Assembly (NCBI GenBank): GCA_033398695.1
Contig: CM065814.1
Span: forward strand, 106,270,501-106,334,500
Length of the DNA: 64,000 nucleotides
Source: Orobanche coerulescens
Taxonomy: Eukaryota > Streptophyta > Magnoliopsida > Lamiales > Orobanchaceae
Direction: 5' to 3'
The position numbers were made by a program, and so were the translations under genes. A model generated the notes under the pieces. It worked only from the letters and a program-made list of their open reading frames with translations. It did no database searches and was not told where the DNA came from. The first letter of the stretch is position 1. Each line of letters starts with the position of its first letter. Of the stretch, positions 33,070-45,397 are shown piece after piece.

Positions 33070-34619
33070 AATATTTCAAAAGTTTTGGCAATTCCGAAAT
33101 GTCCCATTATCCCCCACTATGTGCTTCCCTTACTAACAACTCCCGTGTCGAACAAAAAGGAATGCAAAGTTTATTTTCACAGAATAAAAATCCATCATCC
33201 CGATAAAATTTATCCACACTTTTTGTTTCGCACGCAACATATGTTTCGCCAAAATCTTTATCTCCCACGTAAAATCCTTTCAAGAGCTCAAATCCCAATA
33301 ATTTACAAGAAAGCGTATTAAGTAATACATACCTTCTCGACAATGTATCAGCAACGACGTTATCCTTACCTTGTTTATACTTGATGATGTAAGGAAATGA
33401 TTTGATATCCTCTAACCATTTGGCATGTATTTTACTCAACTTATTTTGTCCCTTGAGATGCTTCAATGATTCATGATCCGTGTGAATCACGAACTCCTTA
33501 GGCCATAAGTAGTATTGCCATGTATGTAAAGCTCCAACCAAAGCATACAATTCTTTATCATATGTAGGATAGTTCAACATCGCTCCTCCAAGTTTCTCGC
33601 TAAAGTAAGCAATCGGCCTCTTTCCCTGCATTAATATCGCTCCAATTCCTACTCCTGAATCATCACACTCAACTTCAAAACTATTAGAAAAATCTGGTAA
33701 TGCTAAAACAGGTGCGGTGCATAATTTATCCTTTAATGTGTTAAAGGTATTTTCTTGATTATCACCCCAATGAAATTTAGCATGTTTCTTTACAAGTTCA
33801 TTTAACGGGGCAGCAATCATGCTAAAATATTTAACAAAGCGTCGAGAAAAACCTTTTAAGCCATGAAAGCTTCTTACCTCAGTTGCATTAGTCGGTCTAG
33901 GCTATTCTCGTATGGCCCTTATCTTTTCTTCATCAACTTTTATGCCGTCAATACTAACGACATACCCAAGGAACATAACCTCACTATTGCAAAAAGTACA
34001 TTTCTTAAGACTAGAATATAATTATTCCTTTCTCAAGGTAATTAAAACCAATCTTAAATGTTCAACATGTTCATCTATACTCTTGCTATAAATGAGAATA
34101 TCATCAAAGTATACGACAACAAATTTTCCAATATAAGCACGCAAAACATGATTCATTAGCCGCATAAAAGTGCTCAGTGTATTTGTAAGACCAAAATGCA
34201 TTACCATCCATTCACATAATGTGTATTTAGTTTTAAAGGCCGTTTTCCATTCATCCCCTTCTTTCATATGAATTTGGTGATAACCTTTCATTAAATTAAT
34301 TTTACTAAACACACGTGAACCATGTAATTCGTCCAATATATCATCTAACCTTGGAATTGGATGTCGATACTTTACCATGATATTGTTCACCGCTCAGCAG
34401 TCGGTGCACATTCTCCAAGTCCCGTCTTTCTTTGGTACGACAATTATTGGAACGGCACAAGGACTCAAACTTTCTCGGATATACCCAATACTTAATAACT
34501 CCTCGACTCCGCTGAATCTCCTTAGTTTCTTCAGAATTATTTCCGTATGCCGGTCGGTTTGGAATGACAGATTCTGGCACAAAGTCGATTTGGTGCTCGA
34601 TTCCTCTTTTTGGTGGCAA
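33070..34619 (-). pseudogene. Element C reverse transcriptase and RNase H (upstream part of split pol)
   Basis: On the minus strand: [38 protein letters not shown] and [15 protein letters not shown] with the catalytic F-D-D. At 34020 a TAA replaces Gln (KEQLYSSLKKC expected). VMFLGYVVSIDGIKVDEEK follows, then a TAG near 33905 in place of Trp (REWPRP expected). RNase H continues with [32 protein letters not shown] and [10 protein letters not shown], then [11 protein letters not shown] frame break precedes GHFGIAKTFEILHE, where element B is inserted. Upstream at about 34400-34619 lie [13 protein letters not shown] and neighbours in two frames, so the RT fingers are frameshifted. Confidence 0.88.
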
Positions 34620-34659
34620 ACTGGGTGGTATCTCATCCGGAAAAACATCATTGAAGTCC

Positions 34660-35203
34660 TCAATAGAATTTTAATAGTACTCGGAACATTCTGGTTTTTA
34701 TCATCGTCAAGAGTGCAAATTCGTTTAGTAAGAAGTAAGTATGCGGGTTTTCCTTTTTCTTTTTCTTTTTGCTTTTCTTTTTCTTTTTCCTTTTCTTATT
34801 CTTTTTCTTCAACTTCTTTTTGGAGTCGAATTTGATCTTCATGGACTTGTATTTTCGTCATGGGAACTAATGTGATTTTCCTCTCATCTTTCTCAAATGA
34901 GTAACGATTCTTCTTCCCGCTAAGTTGGGCATCTCGATCGTGCTGCCATGGTCTACCCAACAAAGTATGGCAAGCGTGCATTGGTACAACGTCACATAGG
35001 ATATCATCATGGTATTTTTCAATTGTGATGGTTATGAGTACCTGTTTATTCACCCGAACCTCTCCGCAATCGTTTAGCCAATGAAGTCTATAAGGCTTAG
35101 GATGTCGCCTTGTTGGTAATTCTAACTCGTCGACTAGCATCGCACTAGCCACATTGGTGCAACTTCCGTTATCAATAATCACACTACAATTTTTATTTTT
35201 CAC
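34660..35203 (-). pseudogene. Element C protease domain and Lys/Glu-rich linker
   Basis: On the minus strand SVIIDNGSCTNVASAMLVDE holds the retropepsin site as D-N-G, where S/T is usual in the middle position, then HTLLGRPWQHDRDAQ is the C-terminal motif. A run of TTTTTC-type repeats (34740-34815 on the plus strand) encodes a Lys/Glu-rich linker and has probably expanded by slippage. Confidence 0.8.
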
Positions 35204-35413
35204 AAAATATCTAGTGTGGAAAAGATTTTATCGTTGTTCATTATCATTGCTCTCTTCCTCCTTTGCCTTCACATTCAACACCCTCCTAATGACAAGTGCG
35301 GGTGCGAATTCTAGCTACCCTTCATCACTTTCTTCTTTCCCTTCTTCCTCGTCTTCATCATCTGTTTCATATTCTCCATACTCCCTAAGTATCATTGCTT
35401 GTTTATTAGTGCA

Positions 35414-36438
35414 TTAGGATGGAACGTGTCCTCGTCCGTGGCATCGAAAACACTTGATGTCCTTATTTCTCGTGTTTGTATTTTCTACGGATGTAGATTT
35501 GACTTCGGGTTTTGCTCGACTAGCACTCCCCACCTCAAACTTCCCCTTCATGGTGCTTTTATCAAAATTATCCTTGGATACGTCTCGATTTCCTGTTTGA
35601 GGCTTCCAAGGAGTTGTGTACCCCGTGGAGTAAGTGTTGTTGCCTCCCCTTCGCAAGTTCCTCTCAATTTTGATCGCTGCATATACCATGTCCTCGAACT
35701 CAACATAACGTTGTTTATCAACTTCTTTAGAGATCTCCGCCCTCATTCCATGTAGAAATCTCGCCATTATGGCATCCCTCGACTCCCTCACATTGGCCCG
35801 GATCATTAACATCTCTATTTCCTTTCAAAAATCTTCGATGCTCCTTGTACCTTGTTTTAAAGATTGAAGGCGAGAAAATAGATCCTTATGATAATAATTA
35901 GGAACAAATCTTTTACGCATTACAATCTTTAATTCCTCCCAACTATTAATTGGCCTCTCTCTATTCCTTATTCTATCCATCACAAGTTGGTCCCACCAAA
36001 TGCTGGCATATTCGGAAAATTCGGTTATTGCTAACCTCATTTTCTTAGTACTAGCATAGTTGTGGCAGTCAAATATAGTTTCCAACTTCCTCTCCCAGTC
36101 AAGGTATGTGTCGGGATCACTCCGCCCTTCGAAGGCTGGGATTTTTATTTTTATGCTTTCTTTTCATACCGTCTACCTTGTTCTCTCCAACCTCCTCGAC
36201 CACGTCCTCCTCGATTTTGGTAAGTTCCATCCTCGGAGAATGTTTCATCCTCGTACTCTCTATATAAGATGGGACTCGGATTCCTTCTTCTATGGTGATG
36301 CTCGTCCTCTTTATTTTTTTGTAAATTTTTTATCGCTTCTTCTTGTCGATCTTGTCTTGTAATTAATTGGGTGAGCATTTCTTGTATGTTCTGAAGGGCT
36401 TCGTTTTCTTCATTTTTCTCAATATCGGATTTCGACAT
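35414..36438 (-). pseudogene. Element C gag (broken)
   Basis: The minus-strand ATG at 36438 gives MSKSDIEKNEENEALQNIQE, a coiled-coil-like Gln/Glu region, then DEHHHRRRNP and an Arg/Gly-rich stretch. Another frame continues with TIFDCHNYASTKKMRLA and ASIWWDQLVMDRIRN, the gag core, then RANVRESRDAIMARFLHGMR and one zinc knuckle start (CFRCHGRGH). At least two frame changes separate these parts. Confidence 0.82.
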
Positions 36439-36838
36439 TTTTTTTTGCTCTTTTTTTTTTGCTTTTTTTTTTGCCTTTCTTTTTTTTTTTTACTTTTTTC
36501 TTTGCTCTTTTTTTTTGACACACACACAAATTAATCCTCACAAGATCCTCACGTATATCGCTCGATCACTCAACGCTCGTGTATCACTCTTTTAGATTTT
36601 TTTTTACACAGTTCTTCTCTTTTATCACTCGGCTATATATAAATGTCTCACAAGGTGATTATATAGACGAGTATTTTGACAAGTTTTAATTTTGCAAAAG
36701 CGGTAATCCGCACTCCAGCTTTATATTTATTTTTATATTTCATTGTGGTGGTAGAACCGACCTTTGTGATAGATATGTATATGTGTGTATGTATATATAT
36801 ATATATATATATTCACTGTGGTGGTAGAACCGACCTTT

Positions 36839-36874
<36 letters not shown>

Positions 36875-37129
36875 TATTATTGTTTTTTGTCTACTCTTCC
36901 TTTTTTTGTATATTTTTTTTCGTATACCTTTGTTTTGTATAACTTTTTTTGTATACCTTTTTTTGTATAACTTTTCTTATATTTTTGTCTACTTTTTTTT
37001 ATATATTAAGAAGAGGGAAGGTTTAGAGGATAAAAAGAAATGATAGGATGGTAAGATAAGAAGATTATGGAAATAAAGGAAAATAGATGATACCACTTAG
37101 TAATGGAAAAACCGAGCTCTGAAGCCAAC
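36439..37129 (-). other. Element C leader with primer-site-like sequence and TA microsatellites
   Basis: On the minus strand, immediately inside the 5' LTR (37129 down to about 37105), TTGGCTTCAGAGCTCGG resembles the initiator-Met primer site with changes. The leader then has AT-rich and T-rich tracts. A 35-bp stretch with GGTGGTAGAACCGACC occurs twice (36742-36779 and 36814-36842), each followed by a (TA)n run. Confidence 0.6.
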
Positions 37130-38190
37130 TGATGTGACCCCCACACGACGTGCCGTGGTAACCGCTATCGCTAGTATAATTTTAATTCTCAAGATCGTTC
37201 CAATATTAAGAAAATGATTGTTTTACTTCAAGCCATCTACGTGACGCGCCGTAGCAAACTGGGAGGTGCGATTCAAACATGCCACGAGGTTTCTAACGCC
37301 TCGATAAGTGAACTGAAATCACGATTTATATTTTGGAGGCACACTCAAGAAAATAAGAATAATGTTTGTTAACACAAACACTCACAATTTTAATAAATTT
37401 CAAGGTCTCTTTACAAATGAAAATGAGGGCTATTTATAGCCAAAATTCCTACAACAATTACAATATAAAAATATAAAATAAAGACTAACAAATTATAAAT
37501 TCAACATTCAAAGCTCCTAAAATCTGATCAATGACTAATCAACCCATAAGTTAAGGAGTCAACACATTTTTAGGGGACAAAAATCAAGGACCAAGACTTA
37601 TATTTTGAAAATAAGAAATCAAAGTTAAAGAAAAATATGTTGTTGTCGTTTTAGTGGCATAACGGATCCTAAACTTTAGATTTTGATCTTGATGTCTTCT
37701 AATGATTGTAGTTCTGCCTCTTAACTATCCAAATCCACATAAATCGTCTCAATCGGATAACGGACGCGAAAGTTGTGATAAAAATACGAAGGTATATCAT
37801 ATCTGAAATTTCCAACACCTGCTTTCAATTGTATCACATTTTCACCACTGAAAATATCTGATTTCGATGTAATGATGAACAAAAAAATTTTAGGACTTTC
37901 TCTTAGCTTTCCGGTAGTATAAATACGAGCTTAATTGAACATTGTATGTAGGAGATACATCTGAATTACGAAAGCTACTTCAGTTAGTCTTATTGCTTGG
38001 AATGATGACATCAATACTTTTGATCTAACATGTGACGGCTTCAATAACACAAATAAAGATGTTATTATATTTATAGTCATCGGTCTCATTGAAATGATTT
38101 TGCATGAGCATTGTTAATGAATTCTTTATCGCATATGCTCGTGATCTTGTTATTGGTCCTACAGGAATGTATAGTTCTTGATTCACATCA
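37130..38190 (-). repeat. Element C 5' LTR
   Basis: 1061 bp. Minus-strand TATAAATAG near 37430. It differs from the 3' LTR by scattered substitutions and small indels, more than the A or B pairs, so C is older than B, as nesting requires. Confidence 0.92.
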
Positions 38191-38504
38191 CCTACTATTT
38201 TGTGTGTGACTTATTAGCCGAGTTAAAATCAGGTACTACCGTGACGAGGGCTCTGGGATAATTTACTCTGCAATAACGGGTATCACTCGATGGGTTATCT
38301 AGCTAGTTACTGCCCTGACGAGGGCTCTGGGGTAAATGCTCGGTAATATTGCGTACGGGTATAGCCATGTGACTTTATCGATGCGGATATATGTACTATT
38401 CCTAAATGATAACCAAACATGACGAATTCTGTTGTATTGGTCATTTATTAATATTGTGTGGAATTTTAAAGATTTTACTAGCAACGTATGATTTTGCGTC
38501 ACTA
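38191..38504 (+). mobile_element. Element D, LTR piece right of element C
   Basis: After C's CCTAC copy, two tandem units with GTACT...GACGAGGGCTCTGGG occur (38236-38262, 38312-38335), homologous to 6085-6203. Comparable paired GACGGG repeats occur in the LTRs of B and E. Confidence 0.45.
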
Positions 38505-38540
38505 ATGTCTGAATGGTTTAAGAGTGAGAATAAGATTTTT

Positions 38541-39687
38541 TGGGTTTCCCAACCCTGAACAAGATTTTTTGGGTTTCCCAAGGCCTAAGAGCTGCTTTCC
38601 CAACTTTTCCAGCGAAAAGCAGTATATGGTAAATACAAAATTACTTTCGGGAAAAGTAGGGAAAGTTGGAAAAGCAGCTTTCCGCATAAGCTAGGATTTC
38701 TGACTTTTTAGGAAAGCTGCTTTCGGAGCTTATGCGGAAAGCAGTTATAACTTATGCGGAAAGCAGTGATAATTAAGTATTTTCTTTTAATTTTGTTGTT
38801 AACACGTGATAGAATAAATATAATGTATATATAACTAAAATAAACTAAAAGTTAAATAGAACTGTACACGGTTTCAAAAAAAAAAAAATAGAATTGTAAA
38901 ATGTGGTTTACTATTGTGAATATTATTATAAACTCAAATATATTACTTTAATTTTAATGTCCTTATGCAGTTATTTACATAAAAATCAAATGACGGGATT
39001 TATATTTTTGAAAATAAAAATCTCATAATATTTTATATTATATTGTATATGTAAAAAATATGTTACCAAACACCTAGTAATCAGCTTACCGGACTTTTGG
39101 AGATTTTGATTTCTATTTTTTGGGTTTCCCAACCTTGAACAAGATTTTTTGGGTTTTCCAAAGGCTAAAGTGCTTTCCCATTTCCCCAAATGATAAGAAT
39201 GTTTGAGAATACAAAATCGCTTTCAAAAGAAAAGTTGGAAAAGCAGGAAAAGCAGCTTTCCGCATAAGATAGGATTTTTGGCTTTTTGGGAAAGTTGCTT
39301 TCGGAGCTTATGCGGAAAGCAGTTATAACTTATGCGGAAAGCAGTGATAATTAAGCATTTTTTTTAATTTTGTTGTTAACACATGATAGAATAAATATAA
39401 TGTATATAAAACTAAAATAAACTAAAAGTTAAATAGAATTGTACACGGTTTCAAAAAAAAAAGAATTGTATACTGTGGTTTACTTTTGTGAACATTACTA
39501 TAAACTCAAATATATTACTTTAATTTTAATGTCCTTATGCAGTTATTTACATAAAAATCAAATGACGAGATTTATATTTTTGAAAAAAAAATCTCATAAT
39601 ATTTTATATTATATTGTATATGTAAAAAACAATGTTACCAAACACCTAGTAATCAGCTTTCCGGACTTTTGGAGATTTTGATTTCTA
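38541..39687. repeat. 580-bp tandem duplication
   Basis: Copy 1 starts at 38541 and copy 2 at 39121, both with TGGGTTTCCCAACC, and each ends with GGAGATTTTGATTTCTAT. Each copy has a hairpin-rich core of GCTTATGCGGAAAGCAG in both orientations. The unit looks like an internal part of a DNA transposon. The sequence after the Mutator-like insertion (40914-41012, ending AAACTGGCCCTAA) could be its right end. Confidence 0.85.
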
Positions 39688-39696
39688 TTTACAAAA
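39688..39696. repeat. 9-bp target duplication, left copy
   Basis: TTTACAAAA, repeated exactly at 40914-40922 on the other side of the element. Confidence 0.9.
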
Positions 39697-40913
39697 GGCA
39701 AAATAGCTCTACTAGGGACTGAAGTTTGTCATTTTTATCACTTAAGGGACTAAAGTTTTAAGTGTTTCAAACAAGGGACTAAACTTTAATCCGTTTCACC
39801 CGTTAGGGACTCCGTTAGTTTGGTTCCGTTAAGTTTTAACGGATTGATGACATGGCCGTTAAGTGCCACGTGTCAGCATTTTATTGGTCGGTAATAATAA
39901 AATAATAATAAAAATTTTCAGATTTTTGTAATAATAATAATAAAATAATAACAAAAAATATAAAAGTCTAAAAAAATATAAAAAATAAAAAAATCTGTAT
40001 TTTTTAGAAAAATTGAAACTTTATTTTTTTTAAAAAAAAATCTGGAATATTAATATTAAAAATCTAATGCTTTTATTTAAAGTTAAAAATAAAAATTAAA
40101 AATATAATAAAAAATTTCAGATTTTTGTAATAATAATAAAATAATAATAAAAATATAAAAGTCTAAAAAATAAATAAAAAAAATCTGGATTTTTTAAAAA
40201 AAAAATGAAACTTTATTTTTTTTTCAGTTTTTTTAAAAAAAATCTGGAATATTAGTACTTAAAATCGGATGTTTTTATTTAAAATTTGGAAATAAAAAAT
40301 AAAAAATTAAAAATTTTGGATCTAATTTATAAACTTTTTTATTAAATTGAGATATTATTTTTCATAAATAAATAGAAATCTGGATCTAATTTTTCATAAT
40401 ATTAATAAATAAATATTATTTTACAAAAAAATCTAAAAATTTAAAAAAAAAACTAAAGGTTAATTATAAATCAGATTCAAATATTTTTAATTTTTATTTT
40501 TTATTTTTAAATTCAAATAAAAGCATTAGATTTTTAATATTAATATTTCAGATTTTTTAAAAAAAATAAAGTTTCAATTTTTTTAAAATATACAGATTTT
40601 TTTAATTTTTATATTTTTTTTAGACTTTTATATTTTTTGTTATTATTTTATTTATATTTTTGTGATTATTTTATTATTATTAGAAAAATTTGAAATTTTT
40701 AATATTATTTTATTATTACCGACCAATAAAATGCTGACACGTGGCACTTAACGGCCATGTCATCAATCCGTTAAAACTTAACAGAACCAAACTAACGGAG
40801 TCCCTAACGGGTAAGACGGATTAAACTTTAGTCCCTTGTTTGAAACACTTAAAACTTTAGTCCCTTAAGTGATAAAAATGACAAACTTCAGTCCCTAGTA
40901 GGGCTATTTTGCC
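39697..40913. mobile_element. Mutator-like fold-back element with very long terminal inversions
   Basis: The ends GGCAAAATAGC...GCTATTTTGCC start terminal inverted repeats of about 200 bp (GGGACTGAAGTTTGTC, CCACGTGTCAGCATTTTATT and others, with few mismatches). These continue into AT-rich arms that also pair, so nearly the whole 1217 bp can fold on itself. A perfect 9-bp duplication is the mark of Mutator-superfamily insertion. The left arm contains a second, diverged copy of about 190 bp (40100-40290) of its own inner sequence. No transposase ORF, so non-autonomous. Confidence 0.9.
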
Positions 40914-41012
40914 TTTACAAAACACTCATCAACTTTCCCATACAACACTTTCCACCACAACAATTTCCCACACAGCAACTGCTTCTCCCCACAGCAATGC
41001 CAAACTGGCCCT

Positions 41013-41869
41013 AAGAAATGTTGCACAGGGGCTTAAACCCTAAATTGTTTCCAAATGCGCTTTGGAAAGTCTGAAACGAAAGTTTTAGATGTTTGAAATT
41101 GAAATCCCCGAGGCCTCACTTTATTTCCAGACTATTTTGATCCCTAACTATAAAGTAAACGATAAGACCGCTTTAAACTATTTTACCAAACTAGAAATCT
41201 CTCTGTGATTTCCTCTAGGATTTATTTAAAATGAATGACTTGTGACTTCTACATTTAATGATGTTGTATTGATGATGTCCTGTTGCGTATTGTGTGATAC
41301 ACTTGTGGTGATAACGGCTCTGATGATCATTATGATATAAAGTATATTTTGTATGTTCATATTACCTGCACCGGCAATTAAGACCCCTTCGGGGGTGGAT
41401 ACATTTTGTGTGTCCAAGTACATAAAGACTGAAGTGCAATCACAGGACCGGCATAGAGAAGAAGAGGCAGCGATACTAATTATTAAAAAGTCACAGAGTT
41501 CTTCCCCAGCTGCTGTGGAGTACTTTCTACGGTTGTGTTTGAAGAGCCGGTGTGTGGGTCATGTTAATGTATTGTGTATTTCAATGATCTTGTAGTCATT
41601 TGCCATGTTATATATATAGTCAGTCTTGATGACCGAGATATGATTGTTAGGTTGTTTCTTCGACCTTGCCGGTCGGCGTATGTTTGTTAGGTTGAATATC
41701 AGACCTTGTCGTTCTATGTTGATTTGTATTTTACAAGTTTTCATCTCGTAGTCCCACATTTAAAGGGGGATTTACATAGTATTTTCGTAACTAGCTTGGT
41801 AAATCCTTGAGGAAGGATTCGCGGCACTGTAATATGCCTCGAATATCTATAGGTTTTTACATGGTATGG
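41013..41869 (+). mobile_element. Element D, 3' portion of 5' LTR
   Basis: It contains an ACCCC-TTCG-GGGGT hairpin (41383-41396) identical in stem and loop to that of B, then GTAAATCCTTGAGGAAGGATTCGC (in two halves a stem) followed by GGCACTGTAATATGCC, and ends GGTTTTTACA before a TGGTATCGAAG primer-like site. The layout equals that of the A, B and E LTR ends. Confidence 0.65.
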
Positions 41870-43807
41870 TATCGAAGATTAGGTTGTGGAAACCTAGGCT
41901 GACATGTCAAATGGGTCGTACCTTGTCGTGTTAGTGGCATTTGAAGTCAGTGGTTGAGCATATTATCAATGTATGGTCGTCGTTTTCGCCCGATCTGTGG
42001 TTGTAAGTCTTTTTTTTTTGTTGATATTTTGTGCCCTATGTGAATTATCTGTTGTACGAAGCCCGTGCAAAAACTTTCACACTGAAACAGTTAAGTCACG
42101 AGTATTATGCAAGTTTGATAAGTTGATGACTGTTGTAAAATGGCAGAGGCCCTTGGAAAAATGAAAAACACTAAGCGTATGTTTAAGCACCTCAATTGCA
42201 CTTTGTTTGTAGTCTGTGATAAGTCTAGACTTATTTGAACAAGAACCTTTGGTATGATGAAATTTGATCGTGTCTTGAAATTTCTGAGTGCTTGAATATT
42301 TATTTCATGGTTTGGATGAAACTACTACCTGGGTGTTGCATGTGCTGATCTTCTCAGTTGATCTACCTTATGTGAAGGGCTTTTCGACCGATATGTGCAT
42401 CAGAGATTTATGCTGTCTGTTATTCTATTTGAGAATATGCGCGCAACGATTTCCAAACAATTGTGCCACCCTGATGATTTTAGGAAAAGACCTAATTGGA
42501 GATGAAAATTATCTCGATATAATCTCGGATGTTTGTTAGTACATCTGGATGTTGGTATTCGAGCATTTCTTATTTCAATTTTGCATATTTGTTAGGCCCA
42601 ATAACTTGAAAACGATGTTATTGTAAAACGTTGAAAATGCAAACATCCCTAATATCATTGTTTAGTTTCAGGATCGATGCATGTGTATTAGAGAATTATA
42701 TTCTCTAGGTAGTTTGGTATGAACACATAAATATGATGTTTTCAAATTACAACATTACCCTAAGAACTTTGGATAAAAGGATTTAACTTTGTTACAAGGG
42801 GATATTGGTTAAATTATTTCATGGTAATGGGAACGACTTATTTTTATGGAGTTTATGAAATTCATTTTAAGTATGAGTTCTAGCAATGTGCTTAAACTCG
42901 AGTTCTAGCAATCTTTATGTTGAATACTGGAATAGATTGTGTTGGAGTTTTTGTCTAATCCTATATTTGTGCCGCATTTGTTTGATAATAATTTCGAGAC
43001 AATATGAAACTTTCGAATGATTCTTTATAGTGGTGTGTGATTATATTTGGTTGTTCTAGATTATTACCCTGTTGTTCCAGGATGTTCCTCAGTTGTTTGA
43101 TGTCTTCTTATGTTGATATATACTGATGAGTGTTGTAGGTCTGATATTTTGTATGCCCGTGCGGTTGGACTTGGTGTTATTTCATTGAGACTTATGTTTT
43201 ATGTTGTCAAAGGATACTATGTTGAGTTGTTCGTCTTGGGATGTGTAAGTGTACTTATTTTAAAACGACGGTGCAGAAATTTACAACTTCGACCAAGAGT
43301 TCGCTTTGCCTACAAATTTTTTTAAGTGGAACTGGAAGGATATATTCTTTTGGACAAAAAGGAGACTTGATAAATTACTCGGAGACTGAGATTTTGAACT
43401 AATAGGATTTCAGAAATACAGCATACTGTGACTTTCACCATTTTGATAAAACATAAACGTTGATTTGGAGAACTTTAGTAAACGAAATATTTTCTTATTT
43501 TTTAGAAAGAGAAAATGATAGTATTGTTTGTATCTGAATGTAAAAATGTTTGAAGTTTATCAAATATAGTGTTTCAATTTAAATTGGAACGATTGATATG
43601 GTTTGAAGAATGCTAGAGCTATTTACTACTATTTAGAACTGAAACCCAAATCAGAGTATAATTTAAAAGGGGTTACGAAATTTTTTTAAGGCAAATTAAG
43701 AACTGAGACTTCAACTAGTGAGGCTCGAAGTCACATGTATTGTATTTGCTAAATGCTGTTCGTTTGTTTCAAGTTTTGGTAATGAAACTTTTATAGAAGG
43801 GGATAGT
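41870..43807 (+). mobile_element. Element D internal region, no gag-pol
   Basis: It starts with TGGTATGGTATCGAAG, a degenerate initiator-Met primer site, then GGAAACCTAGG as in element E, then a GTGGTT-GTAAGTCT donor-like site at 42003. The remaining 1.8 kb has no frame with retroelement domains. It ends with CAAGTTTTGGTAATGAAACT and the purine tract GAAGGGGATAG, matching the pre-LTR block of A, B and E (GTTTCGGGACGAAAC). So D is a non-autonomous relative of E. Confidence 0.55.
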
Positions 43808-44427
43808 GAGAACCCGTATTCTTAATTTGGTATAATTTTGAAATTCTTGTATTATTGTGTATTTTTTGTCAGTTTATCGAAATTAAGAGTTTCCTTATTC
43901 CATATTATCATTTTCCATATTGCTTAGTTTTATACGATCTCGATTTTTGATTCGTCATTGTGTACGATTTCATTCTAGATTGTTGAAATTATAAATGAGT
44001 TTGTGCCCTTGAGGACGTTGTGTTACGGCCTATCAATATCATTTTGGCATTTGATGATTTATGGGTTGTTATCATGTAGTTTTTCTTTCATTTCAATTTT
44101 ATGCGGGGAGAAAATAGCGTTTCGAGTGGCCGTACGAAGAGTTCGAACACGCTGACCCAGCAAGCATCACATGGTGTGCCACCCGAGTCTGGTTGCATCG
44201 TTCGCGCAGCGCGCAACTCCGTGTCTCGACCGTCTCACTAGATACAACCGAGTACACGGCGGGGGTGATGCGCGGTTCTAGCTGTGTGGCCCAGGATTGG
44301 GTATATATACCTCTTTCCTTAGCATTTCAGAAGCATTTTTTTTCACTTTCTTTCGAAACTCTTGACCCCCTTCGTTAGAATGTGCAAGACAATCATGTTT
44401 TAATGTTTTAGATACTATAATCATCAA
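43808..44427 (+). mobile_element. Element D 3' LTR start (truncated)
   Basis: It begins TGAGAACCCG after the purine tract. A TATATATA at 44302 is preceded by GC-rich CGCGCAGCGCGC (near 44210), again a GC palindrome upstream of a TATA box. It is cut at 44428 by a MITE. The sequence from 45241 to the start of H at 45398 may be its continuation. Confidence 0.45.
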
Positions 44428-45240
44428 TAGACCTGGCAATTCGTTCGTGTCGTGTACTTTCGTGTTTCGTGTATCAAAAGTCCAAACCCATTCACGACAC
44501 TAAATGAATTCGTATCGTGTACCGCACAAATTCGTGTCGTTTCGTGTCGTGTACTCGTGTCAGGCACATAATATAAAATAAATATTAAAATATTATAAAA
44601 AATAATAATTTTAATATTATAATACTTCCTCCGTTCTTTTATTATTGCAACGTGTTGACTATTACACTGTTTACATACTCTCTTTTGACCATCTTTTGTG
44701 ATTTATACATATGAAAAAATATAGTCATGTGGGATCTTGTTAGATTCATCTCGAAGTATAATTTCAAAATATCAACCTTTTATAATTTTTAAAAGTAAAG
44801 AATTGAAGATATTAATAATTAAAATTGTGCATTGACAAATGCGAAAGTCCAGATGTTGCAGTTATAAGAGAACGGAGGTAGTATTATTTTTATAGGTTTT
44901 AGTAGAAATGAAACGAATGTCAACGAAAACACGAATGTTACACGAAATTTATGAAAGTTCACATTATATTTTCATATTTTAAAGTTTAGTATAAACAGAA
45001 TTCATAAAAATATATTTTTATTAAATTAAATATAAAATATTATATTTATTTATTTATTTATTTAGTGTACCTCGTGTCGTGTACCCAAAGGGTAAATACA
45101 AAACAGACACTAAATCTCGATCATGTACTTTCGTGTTCGTGTATTTTCGTATCGTGTACTCAAAATACAAACTCAAACACCAAATTTTCTTGTCGTTTGC
45201 GTGTCGTGTTTTCGTGTCGTGTGGTAAATTACCGGATCTA
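44428..45240. mobile_element. hAT-like MITE rich in CGTGTCGTG, with a Stowaway inside
   Basis: Ends TAGACCTGGCAATT and, inverted, TAGATCCGGTAATT form imperfect terminal inversions. Flanks ATCATCAA and ACCATCCA could be a worn 8-bp duplication. Subterminal CGTGTCGTGTAC-type motifs abound on both sides. No ORF. Family name is tentative. Confidence 0.5.
44625..44881. mobile_element. Stowaway-like MITE
   Basis: 257 bp with terminal inversions CTTCCTCCGTTC and GAACGGAGGTAG flanked by TA on both sides (44623-44624, 44882-44883), the hallmark of Tc1/mariner-derived Stowaway elements. Confidence 0.85.
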
Positions 45241-45392
45241 ACCATCCATGGATGAAGATATCAAGTCCGTTAGACTGAATAAGCCAAACTTTGGTCCCAG
45301 TCAAGGTATTTAGGGTTGAAACTTTAATCTTCAATTCAACAGTTTGTGATGAATTCTTGTTTAGAGATTGAAACTGATTTGTTAACAATGAT

Positions 45393-45397
45393 GTTTA
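45393..45397. repeat. Target duplication GTTTA of element H, left copy
   Basis: Exact match to 51754-51758. Confidence 0.85.

Larger units (their letters stand above)
21294..38190 (-). mobile_element. Element C: minus-strand Ty3/gypsy chromovirus (CRM-like), split by element B
   Basis: LTRs at 37130-38190 (5') and 21294-22370 (3') read, on the minus strand, TGATGTGAAT to CRCATCA. The 5-bp duplication CCTAC is perfect (21289-21293 and 38191-38195). Order on the minus strand: primer site, gag, protease, RT, RNase H, integrase, polypurine tract. Element B sits in the pol gene between RNase H and integrase with its own CATGC duplication. The pol reading frame runs through the polypurine tract into the 3' LTR (WNDVNQDGVSQSEEEL), an arrangement reported for centromeric-retrotransposon (CRM) chromoviruses. 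Two visible in-frame stops and gag frame breaks make the copy inactive. CRM versus related chromovirus clades cannot be settled by eye. Confidence 0.9.

Noticed and set aside
39001..39681. Frames in the 580-bp tandem unit
   Set aside because: AT-rich, short, and disrupted differently in the two copies.
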